This document shows, one piece after another, positions 52,934 to 64,000 of a stretch of 64,000 nucleotides of DNA. The notes beneath the pieces were generated by a model, which ran no database searches, had not been told where the DNA came from, and saw nothing but the letters and a program-made list of their open reading frames with translations. Position 1 is the first letter of the stretch. Each line of letters starts with the position of its first letter. A program made the position numbers and the translations under genes. This DNA is from Egibacter rhizosphaerae (lineage in GTDB: Bacteria; Actinomycetota; Nitriliruptoria; Euzebyales; Egibacteraceae), in assembly GCF_004322855.1 (NCBI RefSeq), contig NZ_CP036402.1:2790001-2854000 (forward strand). The letters run 5' to 3'.

Positions 52934-53692
52934 ATGGCGACGAACGAGGAGGCCCGCCCCGAGAAGGTGGCGCAGGTCGCCGAGATCGCCGAGTGGCTGG
53001 AGCAGTCCAACGCGACCGTGCTGACCGACTACCGCGGTCTTTCGGTGGCGGCGACCGCGGAGCTGCGGCGGCAGTTGCGTGAGACCGACGCGGAGTACCG
53101 CGTCGTCAAGAACACCCTCACGCGGCGCGCGGTGCGCGAAGCCGGCGTGGACATCCCGGACGACGTGCTCGTGGGCCCGACCGCCATCACCTTCTGCGCC
53201 GGTGACCCCGTCGCGGCCGCCAAGGTCCTCAAGCGGTTCTCGAAGAGTCACCCCGGCCTGCAGATCAAGGCCGGGGTCCTCGACGGCAAGCTGCTCGACG
53301 CCAACGACGCGGCGCGTCTCGCCGACCTCGAGTCCCGCGAGGAGTTGCTCGGCAGGATCGCCGTGATGCTCGGCACGGTCCTCGCCCAGCCCGCACGGCT
53401 CGCGAACGCGAACCTCGAGAAGCTCGCTCGTGTGCTCGGCGCGTTGCAGGACAAGACGCCCGATGACGGGGGCGCTCTCACGCAGGCCGAGTCGGCCGGT
53501 TCCGAGGCCGCCGGTTCCGAGGACGCCGAGCCCGAGGCCGCCGAGCCCGAGGCCGCCGAGCCCGAGGAGGCGACCGAGGCGAGCGCCGAATCCGGGGCCG
53601 CTGAGGAAACCGGTGACCAAGCCGAGGCCGGCGACGGCGCCGACGAAGCCGAGGCCGCCGAGACCGGCGAGGACCCCGCGCAGCAGACGTAG
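52934..53692 (+). CDS. rplJ: 50S ribosomal protein L10 with long acidic tail
   Basis: The first 172 residues are a normal L10: [30 protein letters not shown] to the L7/L12-binding helix [13 protein letters not shown] tail of about 80 residues follows, made of Glu, Ala, Pro and Asp in repeats such as [12 protein letters not shown], so the protein has 252 residues instead of about 170. The tail could extend the stalk or bind factors. The tail coding DNA has GCCGAGCCCGAG-type repeats near 53526-53565. Confidence 0.93.
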   Translation: MATNEEARPEKVAQVAEIAEWLEQSNATVLTDYRGLSVAATAELRRQLRETDAEYRVVKNTLTRRAVREAGVDIPDDVLVGPTAITFCAGDPVAAAKVLKRFSKSHPGLQIKAGVLDGKLLDANDAARLADLESREELLGRIAVMLGTVLAQPARLANANLEKLARVLGALQDKTPDDGGALTQAESAGSEAAGSEDAEPEAAEPEAAEPEEATEASAESGAAEETGDQAEAGDGADEAEAAETGEDPAQQT

Positions 53693-53799
53693 GTCGATGC
53701 CGTCGCGCGGGCCCGACGGCCACGGCCCGCACCCGATCACCCGACAGACCGTCCCCGGTCCGCCGCGCGCGTCCGGGACCTGAACCGAGGAGCAGCACC

Positions 53800-54189
53800 A
53801 TGGCGAAGCTTTCCACCGACGACCTGCTCGAGCAGTTCAAGGAGATGACCCTCCTCGAGCTCAGCGAGTTCGTGAAGAAGTTCGAGGAGGAGTTCGACGT
53901 CAGCGCCGCGGCACCCGCGGCCGTGGCCGCCCCGGCGGCCGCCGGCGGCGGCGATGAGGCGGAGGCCGAGGAGGAGCAGACGGCCTTCGACGTCGTCCTC
54001 TCCGACCCGGGCGACAAGAAGATCCAGGTCATCAAGGAGGTCCGGGGGGTCACCAACCTCGGGCTGAAGGAGGCCAAGGAGCTCGTCGACTCGACGCCGA
54101 AGCCGGTCCTCGAAGGTGTCACCAGGGAGCAAGCCGACCAGGCCAAGGAGGCCATCGAGGCCGCCGGCGGCTCGGTCGAGCTCAAGTAG
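53800..54189 (+). CDS. rplL: 50S ribosomal protein L7/L12
   Basis: The 129-residue protein has the N-terminal dimer/L10-binding helices, an Ala-rich hinge ([15 protein letters not shown]) and the C-terminal factor-binding domain with EKTAFDV-like [25 protein letters not shown]. Acidic and complete. It ends the first block before the long gap to rpoB. Confidence 0.97.
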   Translation: MAKLSTDDLLEQFKEMTLLELSEFVKKFEEEFDVSAAAPAAVAAPAAAGGGDEAEAEEEQTAFDVVLSDPGDKKIQVIKEVRGVTNLGLKEAKELVDSTPKPVLEGVTREQADQAKEAIEAAGGSVELK

Positions 54190-54720
54190 CAGCCACCGCG
54201 GTCCGCGGCGCCGTCACGGTGTCGCGCCCGCGACGGCGAGCGCCGCTCCGGACGGGTTGACCGGGCCACGGTCGCCGATCCGTGGTCCCCGGCAGTGTCC
54301 CGGAGCTGCGGCCCGTCCCGAATGCCCTTGTTGACACCCATCCCGCGGATCGGCATCCTTACGGGGCCGACGAGCGGAACACGCGCACGAGGAGTTGCGT
54401 GCCGGTCCACATTCCGCGTCGATCACGGATCGCAGTCAGCAGTGTAGCCATGCGCTACACTGCCTGTTCGTGTCTCGATCGCCGTGCATTCCGCGTGTCG
54501 AACCGCTCAGCCGACGGTCAAGCGGCTACGGCGGGGCACCCGACCGCACAACACCATCCTTTCCTCCCGGGCCAGCAGCGCCCGGACCGCCGGTCTCCGT
54601 CGCGACCGGCGGAGGCCGTGAGCGGCCACCCACCCGCGACCGCGGTTGGCCGCGGCCCTCGCCGAGCGTCGCCGACGTTCGGCGTTCAGTGCGTTCACCG
54701 CGCAGTGTGAGGAGCGAGCA
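54190..54720 (+). promoter_or_regulatory. 531-base rplL-rpoB region with promoter and inverted repeat
   Basis: There is no convincing gene. A TTGACA (54331-54336) with a weak CATCCT (54354-54359) after 17 bases is a promoter candidate. A perfect 9-bp inverted repeat CAGTGTAGC-CATGC-GCTACACTG lies at 54440-54462; it contains a -10-like TACACT (54456-54461), so it may be an operator over a promoter or a hairpin. Together they would allow rpoBC to be controlled separately from rplJL. Confidence 0.5.
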
Positions 54721-57700
54721 TTGTCGACCTCTGTGGAGCACGACGTTACGCCCGCGCGTTCCGCGGCCGCTCGCGCGAGCGACCCGCCGCGGCACTCGTT
54801 CTCGAAGATCTCGGAACCGCTGCCCATCGAGGATCTCGACCTCGTCGCGATCCAGCGCAGTTCCTTCGAGTGGCTGACCGAGGAGGGCCTGGGGGAGGTC
54901 CTGAGCGAGATCAGCCCCATCGAGGACTTCACCGGACAGATGGCGCTGTCGTTCTCCGAGCACCGCTTCGACGAGCCCAAGAACACCGTCGAGGAGTGCA
55001 AGACGAAGGACCTCACGTACGCGGCGCCGCTGTTCGTCACCGCCGAGTTCGTGAACCGGTCCACGGGCGAGATCAAGTCGCAGACCGTGTTCATGGGCGA
55101 CTTCCCGATGATGACCGACCAGGGCACGTTCATCATCAACGGGACCGAGCGGATCGTCGTCAGCCAGCTCGTCCGCAGCCCCGGGGTGTACTTCGACCGC
55201 ACCTTCGACAAGTCGACCGGTCAGCTCCTGCACGGGTGCAAGATCATCCCGTCGCGCGGCGCCTGGCTGGAGTTCGAGATCGACAAGCGGGGCATGGTCG
55301 GCGTGCGCGTCGACCGCAAGCGCAAGCAGCACATCACCGTGCTGTACCGGGCGCTGAAGGGTCTGGTGTGGAACCCCGAGTCGGGTGAGTACGAGCTCGC
55401 CGACCGCGAGCGGCTCGACACCCCGGTGACCGACGAGGAGATCCTCGACTTCTTCGATCACGACGAGGGCATCAGGGCGACGCTGGAGAAGGATGTGCTC
55501 CAGACGCCCGACGAGGCGCTGCAGGACATCTACCGCAAGCTGCGGCCCGGTGAGCCGCCGACCGCGGAGTCCGCGGGCGGGTTGCTGATCAACCTCTTCT
55601 TCAACCCCAAGCGCTACGACCTCGCCAAGGTCGGCCGCTACAAGGCCAACAAGAAGCTCGGCGAGGAGCTCGTGCGGCTCGGCCTCGCCGACGTCGACGA
55701 AGCCAGCTGGCTCGTCGACGACCACGGCGTGCCCGAACCGCTGCAGGAGGCCGAGGGACAGCGCACGGGCATCGGTGAGGTGGCCGTCTCCGGCGAGGAC
55801 CGTGCACCGCTCAAGTCGCACACGCTCACCAAGCAGGACGTGCTCGCGACGATGAGCTACATGGTGAACCTGTCGAAGTCGGGCGAGGAGGACCGGACCT
55901 ACGACCACGACGACATCGACCACTTCGGCAACCGCCGCCTGCGCAGCGTCGGCGAGTTGATCCAGAACCAGGTCCGCATCGGGCTGTCCCGGATGGAGCG
56001 GGTCGTCCGCGAGCGTATGACCACCCAGGACGTCGAGGCGATCACGCCGCAGACGCTCATCAACATCCGACCGGTGGTCGCCTCGATCAAGGAGTTCTTC
56101 GGGGCCAGTCAGCTCAGCCAGTTCATGGACCAGACGAATCCGCTGTCCGGCCTCACCCACAAGCGGCGCTTGTCCGCGCTGGGTCCGGGTGGGCTGTCCC
56201 GCGAGCGGGCCGGGTTCGAGGTCCGCGACGTGCACCCGTCGCACTACGGACGCATGTGCCCCATCGAGACGCCCGAGGGTCCCAACATCGGCCTGATCGG
56301 TTCGCTGGCGACGTACGCGCGGATCAACCCGTTCGGGTTCGTGGAGACCCCCTACCGCAAGGTCGAGGACGGGACCGTCACTGACCGCATCGACTTCCTC
56401 ACCGCGGACGAGGAGGACCGCAACGTCATCGCGCAGGCGAACGCGCCGCTCGACAACAACGGGCACTTCACGAACCCGCTGGTGCTCTGCCGTGCCCGGG
56501 ACGGGGAGGTCCGCGAGGTCCTGCCCGAAGAGGTCGACTACATGGACGTCAGCCCGCGGCAGACCGTCTCGGTCGCCGCGGCGATGATCCCGTTCCTCGA
56601 GCACGACGACGCTAACCGCGCGCTCATGGGGACCAACATGCAGCGCCAGGCGGTGCCGCTGGTGAAGTCGCAGGCGCCCTACGTCGGTACCGGCCTCGAG
56701 GGCAAGAGCGCCCGCGACGCCGGCGACGTGATCGTGGTCGAGAACGACGGGATCATCGTCGAGGTCGCCGCGGACCGGATCATCTCCAAGACCACCGACG
56801 GCCGGCTCGAGAAGCACTTCCTGCGCAAGTTCGAGCGGACGAACCAGGGCACCTGCTACAGCCAGAAGCCGCTGGTCGACGAGGGCGACGAGGTCGTCGC
56901 CGGCCAGGTCGTGGCCGACGGGCCGTGCACCGACTACGGCGAGATCGCGCTCGGCGCCAACCTGATGTGCGCCTTCATGTCCTGGGAGGGCTTCAACTTC
57001 GAGGACGCCGTCATCATCTCCGAGCGACTCGTGAAGGACGACGTCATGACGTCGATCCACATCGAGGAGTACGAGATCGATGCGCGCGACACCAAGCTCG
57101 GGGCCGAGGAGATCACGCGCGACATCCCCAACGTCGGTGAGGAGGTCCTCGGCAACCTCGACGAGCGCGGGATCATTCGCATCGGCGCTGAGGTGAGCCC
57201 GGGCGACATCCTCGTCGGCAAGGTCACCCCCAAGGGCGAGACCGAGCTCACGCCGGAGGAGCGGCTGCTGCGGGCGATCTTCGGCGAGAAGGCCCGCGAG
57301 GTGCGCGACACGAGCCTCAAGGTCCCCCACGGCGAGTCCGGCCGCGTCATCGGCGTTCGGACGTTCAGCCGCGAGGCGGGGGACGAGATGCCGCCGGGCG
57401 TCAACGAGCTCGTGCGCGTGTACGTCGCGCAGAAGCGCAAGATCTCCGACGGCGACAAGCTCGCCGGGCGGCACGGGAACAAGGGCGTCATCGCGAAGGT
57501 GCTGCCCGAGGAGGACATGCCCTTCCTGCCCGACGGCACGCCCGTCGAGATCATCCTGAACCCGCTGGGCGTCCCGAGCCGCATGAACGTCGGCCAGGTC
57601 CTCGAGACGCACCTCGGGTGGGTGGCCGCCAACGGGTGGAGCTTCGACTCGAAGCCCGAGTGGTTCGACGACGTCGGCTGGAACGAGGAGCTGCTCGAGA

Positions 57701-58350
57701 GCCGGGGCGGCGAGCGGCTCGCGACCCCCGTCTTCGACGGGTGCCGCGAGCGTGAGCTCGGCGACCTGCTCGCCCACACGCAGCCGAACCAGGACGGCGA
57801 CCGGCAGGTGGGCGGCGACGGCAAGGCCCGCCTGATCGACGGGCGGACCGGTGAGCCGGTCGACCAGCCGATCACGGTCGGCTACATGTACATCCTGAAG
57901 CTCTTGCACCTCGTGGACGACAAGATCCACGCCCGCTCGACCGGGCCCTACTCGATGATCACCCAGCAGCCGCTGGGCGGGAAGGCACAGTTCGGCGGGC
58001 AGCGCTTCGGTGAGATGGAGGTCTGGGCGCTGGAGGCCTACGGGGCCTCGTACGCCCTGCAGGAGCTGCTCACCGTGAAGTCCGACGACGTGCTCGGGCG
58101 AGTCAAGGTCTACGAGGCGATCGTCAAGGGCGACAACATCCCCGAACCGGGCATCCCCGAGAGCTTCAAGGTGCTCGTCAAGGAGATGCAGTCGCTCTGC
58201 CTGAACGTCGAGGTGCTCAGCGCCGAAGGGCAGGAGATCGAGTTCCGCGAGTCCGACGACGACGCGTTCCGCGCCGCGGAGGAGCTCGGCATCGACCTCT
58301 CGCGGCCCGAGCGCTACTCCGACGAGTTCCAGATCGGGAGTCAGTCCTAG
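54721..58350 (+). CDS. rpoB: DNA-directed RNA polymerase subunit beta
   Basis: The 1209-residue subunit is complete to its C-terminus; the family's conserved blocks are all present. TTG 54721 has AGGAG seven bases upstream. The rifampicin pocket reads [20 protein letters not shown] with D470, H480 and S485 at the positions of E. coli D516, H526 and S531, so it is expected to be sensitive type. The segment GAKKQQ-like lid and switch regions ([24 protein letters not shown] near the end) are normal. It lies 104 bases before rpoC. Confidence 0.98.
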   Translation: MSTSVEHDVTPARSAAARASDPPRHSFSKISEPLPIEDLDLVAIQRSSFEWLTEEGLGEVLSEISPIEDFTGQMALSFSEHRFDEPKNTVEECKTKDLTYAAPLFVTAEFVNRSTGEIKSQTVFMGDFPMMTDQGTFIINGTERIVVSQLVRSPGVYFDRTFDKSTGQLLHGCKIIPSRGAWLEFEIDKRGMVGVRVDRKRKQHITVLYRALKGLVWNPESGEYELADRERLDTPVTDEEILDFFDHDEGIRATLEKDVLQTPDEALQDIYRKLRPGEPPTAESAGGLLINLFFNPKRYDLAKVGRYKANKKLGEELVRLGLADVDEASWLVDDHGVPEPLQEAEGQRTGIGEVAVSGEDRAPLKSHTLTKQDVLATMSYMVNLSKSGEEDRTYDHDDIDHFGNRRLRSVGELIQNQVRIGLSRMERVVRERMTTQDVEAITPQTLINIRPVVASIKEFFGASQLSQFMDQTNPLSGLTHKRRLSALGPGGLSRERAGFEVRDVHPSHYGRMCPIETPEGPNIGLIGSLATYARINPFGFVETPYRKVEDGTVTDRIDFLTADEEDRNVIAQANAPLDNNGHFTNPLVLCRARDGEVREVLPEEVDYMDVSPRQTVSVAAAMIPFLEHDDANRALMGTNMQRQAVPLVKSQAPYVGTGLEGKSARDAGDVIVVENDGIIVEVAADRIISKTTDGRLEKHFLRKFERTNQGTCYSQKPLVDEGDEVVAGQVVADGPCTDYGEIALGANLMCAFMSWEGFNFEDAVIISERLVKDDVMTSIHIEEYEIDARDTKLGAEEITRDIPNVGEEVLGNLDERGIIRIGAEVSPGDILVGKVTPKGETELTPEERLLRAIFGEKAREVRDTSLKVPHGESGRVIGVRTFSREAGDEMPPGVNELVRVYVAQKRKISDGDKLAGRHGNKGVIAKVLPEEDMPFLPDGTPVEIILNPLGVPSRMNVGQVLETHLGWVAANGWSFDSKPEWFDDVGWNEELLESRGGERLATPVFDGCRERELGDLLAHTQPNQDGDRQVGGDGKARLIDGRTGEPVDQPITVGYMYILKLLHLVDDKIHARSTGPYSMITQQPLGGKAQFGGQRFGEMEVWALEAYGASYALQELLTVKSDDVLGRVKVYEAIVKGDNIPEPGIPESFKVLVKEMQSLCLNVEVLSAEGQEIEFRESDDDAFRAAEELGIDLSRPERYSDEFQIGSQS

Positions 58351-58454
58351 GTGGCCGGGAACCCGACCACGCACCGCGCACGCCCCGCTGCACGACCGCC
58401 GCGCGCCGCCGCGCCGGCGCGCCCGGCCGTCGACCCACAGAGGAGCCTCTGAGA

Positions 58455-62471
<4,017 letters not shown>

Positions 62472-62502
62472 CGAGGCTGCCCCGTCGAGCACGCACGTCC
62501 CA

Positions 62503-62536
62503 CCGTCGGCCCCGCCCCTGTTGGCGGGGCCGACGG
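62503..62536. terminator. 14-bp hairpin after rpoC
   Basis: CCGTCGGCCCCGCC (62503-62516) pairs perfectly with GGCGGGGCCGACGG (62523-62536) across CCTGTT. It lies between the rpoC stop and the stop of the minus-strand lipoprotein gene, serving both. Confidence 0.8.
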
Positions 62537-62543
62537 CGGTCGG

Positions 62544-63155
62544 TCACTCGTCGCGGTGGGTGAGCCACCCGTCGATGACGACCCGCACGTCCCCGTCGTC
62601 GAACTCCTCGCGCACCGCTGCGGCCAGCGGACCGCGCGGGTCGACGACCGTCACCTCCAAGGCGTCGCCGACGGCGCGATAGCCGAGGACCGTCGCGTCC
62701 CGCTCGTCGGCCAGGTCGAGGACCGCGTCGCGCGCCTCGGCGACTGCGCCCTCGATCGGTCCACCCGTCGTGCTCGTCCCTGCGGGCTCACCCGAGACCG
62801 CCGCGGGAGCTTCGGTCAGGGTAAGCCGCTCCCCGTCGAAGGTACCGGTGAGCCGCGCCGCGCCCCAGAGCACGCCCCCGTCGCGGCCGGCACCGTCGAG
62901 GCCGTCGAGGTCGTCGGGATCGAGTCCCTCGATGCCGACCCCGGCACCGCACTGGGGCGGCAGCGACTCGCGAACCACCGCGCAGACCTGCGGTTCGGCC
63001 CCGTCGGCAACGATGACGGTGCCCTCCACCTCCACGAGTGGGGCATCGTCCGGCTCCCAGCCGTCATCGGTCTGCGGGTCCGCGCGGTCGTCGCTCCCGC
63101 ACGCGGCCAGCAGGAGCCCGAGGGTGAGCATCGTGCCGAGCGCGGTGCGGCGCAT
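62544..63155 (-). CDS. Putative lipoprotein, unknown function
   Basis: The 203-residue protein has a lipoprotein signal (lipobox LAAC, residues 16-19) and a short acidic stretch. Its domain includes VEGTVIVADGAEPQVCAVVRESLPPQCGAG, in which two Cys may form a disulfide, and a C-terminal half ending VRVVIDGWLTHRDE. I do not recognise a family. ATG 63155 has GAGGAG upstream. Confidence 0.8.
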   Translation of the reverse strand: MRRTALGTMLTLGLLLAACGSDDRADPQTDDGWEPDDAPLVEVEGTVIVADGAEPQVCAVVRESLPPQCGAGVGIEGLDPDDLDGLDGAGRDGGVLWGAARLTGTFDGERLTLTEAPAAVSGEPAGTSTTGGPIEGAVAEARDAVLDLADERDATVLGYRAVGDALEVTVVDPRGPLAAAVREEFDDGDVRVVIDGWLTHRDE

Positions 63156-63257
63156 GAGGGGCTCCTCGTCGATGTCGGGTTCCCGCCGCGACGGGGCGGG
63201 TGATCGTCGAGGCGCGTAGGACGTCGCCCCGCCGGCGGAGGTTCCGCCGGTCCCAAG

Positions 63258-63286
63258 TTGACATCGCCTCGCGCCACCCATAGGCT
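63258..63286 (+). promoter_or_regulatory. Consensus promoter upstream of rpsL
   Basis: TTGACA (63258-63263) and TAGGCT (63281-63286) are spaced by exactly 17 bases, on the rpsL strand. It lies in the 491-base gap 63156-63646, which otherwise shows no gene, and would give a leader of about 350 bases. A nearer promoter may exist. Confidence 0.65.
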
Positions 63287-63646
63287 TGGCGGTCGTGGTG
63301 GCGCTCGGCTCGTTCCCGGGCGCCCTCGATTCACGCCATCGACTCGTTCGAAGGCCGAACCGGGGTCCAGCCCCGGTGCAGCGAGCTGGCGCGTGCGCCG
63401 CCGCTGTCGGCCGCACCACGCAGCCCGATGAGGGGTACTGCGGGGTGAGCACCAACCGAAACGCCCGGCCCCGTGGATCGGGGTGCCCGCACCATGCGGG
63501 CGGACGACAACGATCGGGCACGGGACGCGACCGACCGCTCGGACCCGTGCCTGCACGGCCCCGGATCGACGACCCCCTGAGCGGGGGCTGACCGGGGGTG
63601 TGCGATCAGCGCCCTGCCAGCACAGACCGGAGGCGGTCCAGACGCC

Positions 63647-64000
63647 ATGCCAACCATCCAGCAACTCGTCCGCAAGGGACGCAAGCAGCGCGCCGAGAAG
63701 GCGACGACCCCGGCACTGAAGGGTTCCCCTCAGCGCCGAGGTGTCTGCACGCGCGTCTACACGACGACGCCGAAGAAGCCCAACTCGGCACTGCGCAAGG
63801 TGTGCCGTGTCCGGCTCACCTCGGGCATCGAGGTCACGGCTTACATCCCCGGCGAGGGCCACAACCTGCAGGAGCACTCCATCGTGCTCGTGCGTGGCGG
63901 CCGGGTGAAGGATCTGCCGGGCGTGCGCTACAAGGTCGTGCGCTCGGCCCTCGACGCGGCCGCTGTCCGGGGCCGCAAGCAGGCACGGTCGAAGTACGGC
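63647..64000 (+). CDS. rpsL: 30S ribosomal protein S12, 3'-partial
   Basis: The first 118 codons are present, and the frame runs off the window end; the normal length is about 124. It begins [13 protein letters not shown] and has [11 protein letters not shown] with K43 (streptomycin-resistance position, wild type) and [11 protein letters not shown]. It is the first gene of the str operon (rpsG, fusA and possibly another tuf should follow). ATG 63647 follows GGAGG at short distance. Confidence 0.97.
   Translation, partial: MPTIQQLVRKGRKQRAEKATTPALKGSPQRRGVCTRVYTTTPKKPNSALRKVCRVRLTSGIEVTAYIPGEGHNLQEHSIVLVRGGRVKDLPGVRYKVVRSALDAAAVRGRKQARSKYG

Overview
The window is about 70% GC with strong codon bias and no transposase, integrase, phage or CRISPR locus. 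The gene order rpmG - hadA - hadB - tRNA-Trp - secE - nusG - rplK - rplA - rplJ - rplL - rpoB - rpoC - rpsL is actinobacterial (the hadAB-trpT-secE part matches Mycobacterium). A luciferase-like monooxygenase of the F420-type family fits that. Very acidic lipoprotein linkers and acidic extensions on NusG and L10 suggest, by inference only, a salt-adapted deep-branching lineage such as Nitriliruptoria or Euzebyales.

Bases 1-43,200 are a catabolic and transport region. Its modules in order are: (i) a styrene-monooxygenase-like flavoprotein (cut by the window edge), an SDR, a complete Liv-type branched-chain/aromatic ABC importer, a phytoene-dehydrogenase-like oxidoreductase and a RidA protein; (ii) a TRAP transporter (P, then Q-M) with an opine-dehydrogenase-like gene inside the operon, followed by a nitrilase homologue lacking its catalytic cysteine and a universal stress protein; (iii) a frameshifted luciferase-like monooxygenase, a TrmB-type regulator with a small downstream gene, an acyl-CoA dehydrogenase and an SDR; (iv) an isopropylmalate-synthase-like enzyme and a class V aminotransferase; (v) a CoA ligase - thiolase-like - DUF35 trio; (vi) a second TRAP transporter with a cyclase/formamidase-like hydrolase; (vii) an SsuABC/THI5-type ABC importer with a P450; (viii) a third TRAP transporter with an Asp/Glu-racemase-family enzyme and a paralogue of the small protein in (iii); (ix) an EamA exporter, a PhzF protein, a class I aminotransferase, a truncated htpX and yajQ.

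Bases 43,200-64,000 are core machinery: tRNA-Tyr, two PH-domain membrane proteins (one fused to a GNAT domain and running antisense into tRNA-Tyr), tRNA-Thr, tRNA-Met, tuf, rpmG, infC, hadA, hadB, tRNA-Trp, secE, nusG, rplKAJL, rpoBC, a lipoprotein on the other strand, and the start of the str operon (rpsL). The tRNA - tuf - secE - nusG - rplKAJL - rpoBC layout resembles the tufB-rif region of other phyla. The tuf gene has codon usage clearly unlike its neighbours, and infC sits away from its usual rpmI-rplT partners.

Several importer genes and one biosynthetic gene have AT-rich TGATCAAA-like motifs upstream, including the shared 10-mer ATCAAAGATC before two binding-protein genes and a perfect TGTGATC-N11-GATCACA palindrome. 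This suggests a common ligand-responsive regulator. The most unusual module is the TRAP / opine-dehydrogenase / Cys-less nitrilase operon at 9.4-14.8 kb.
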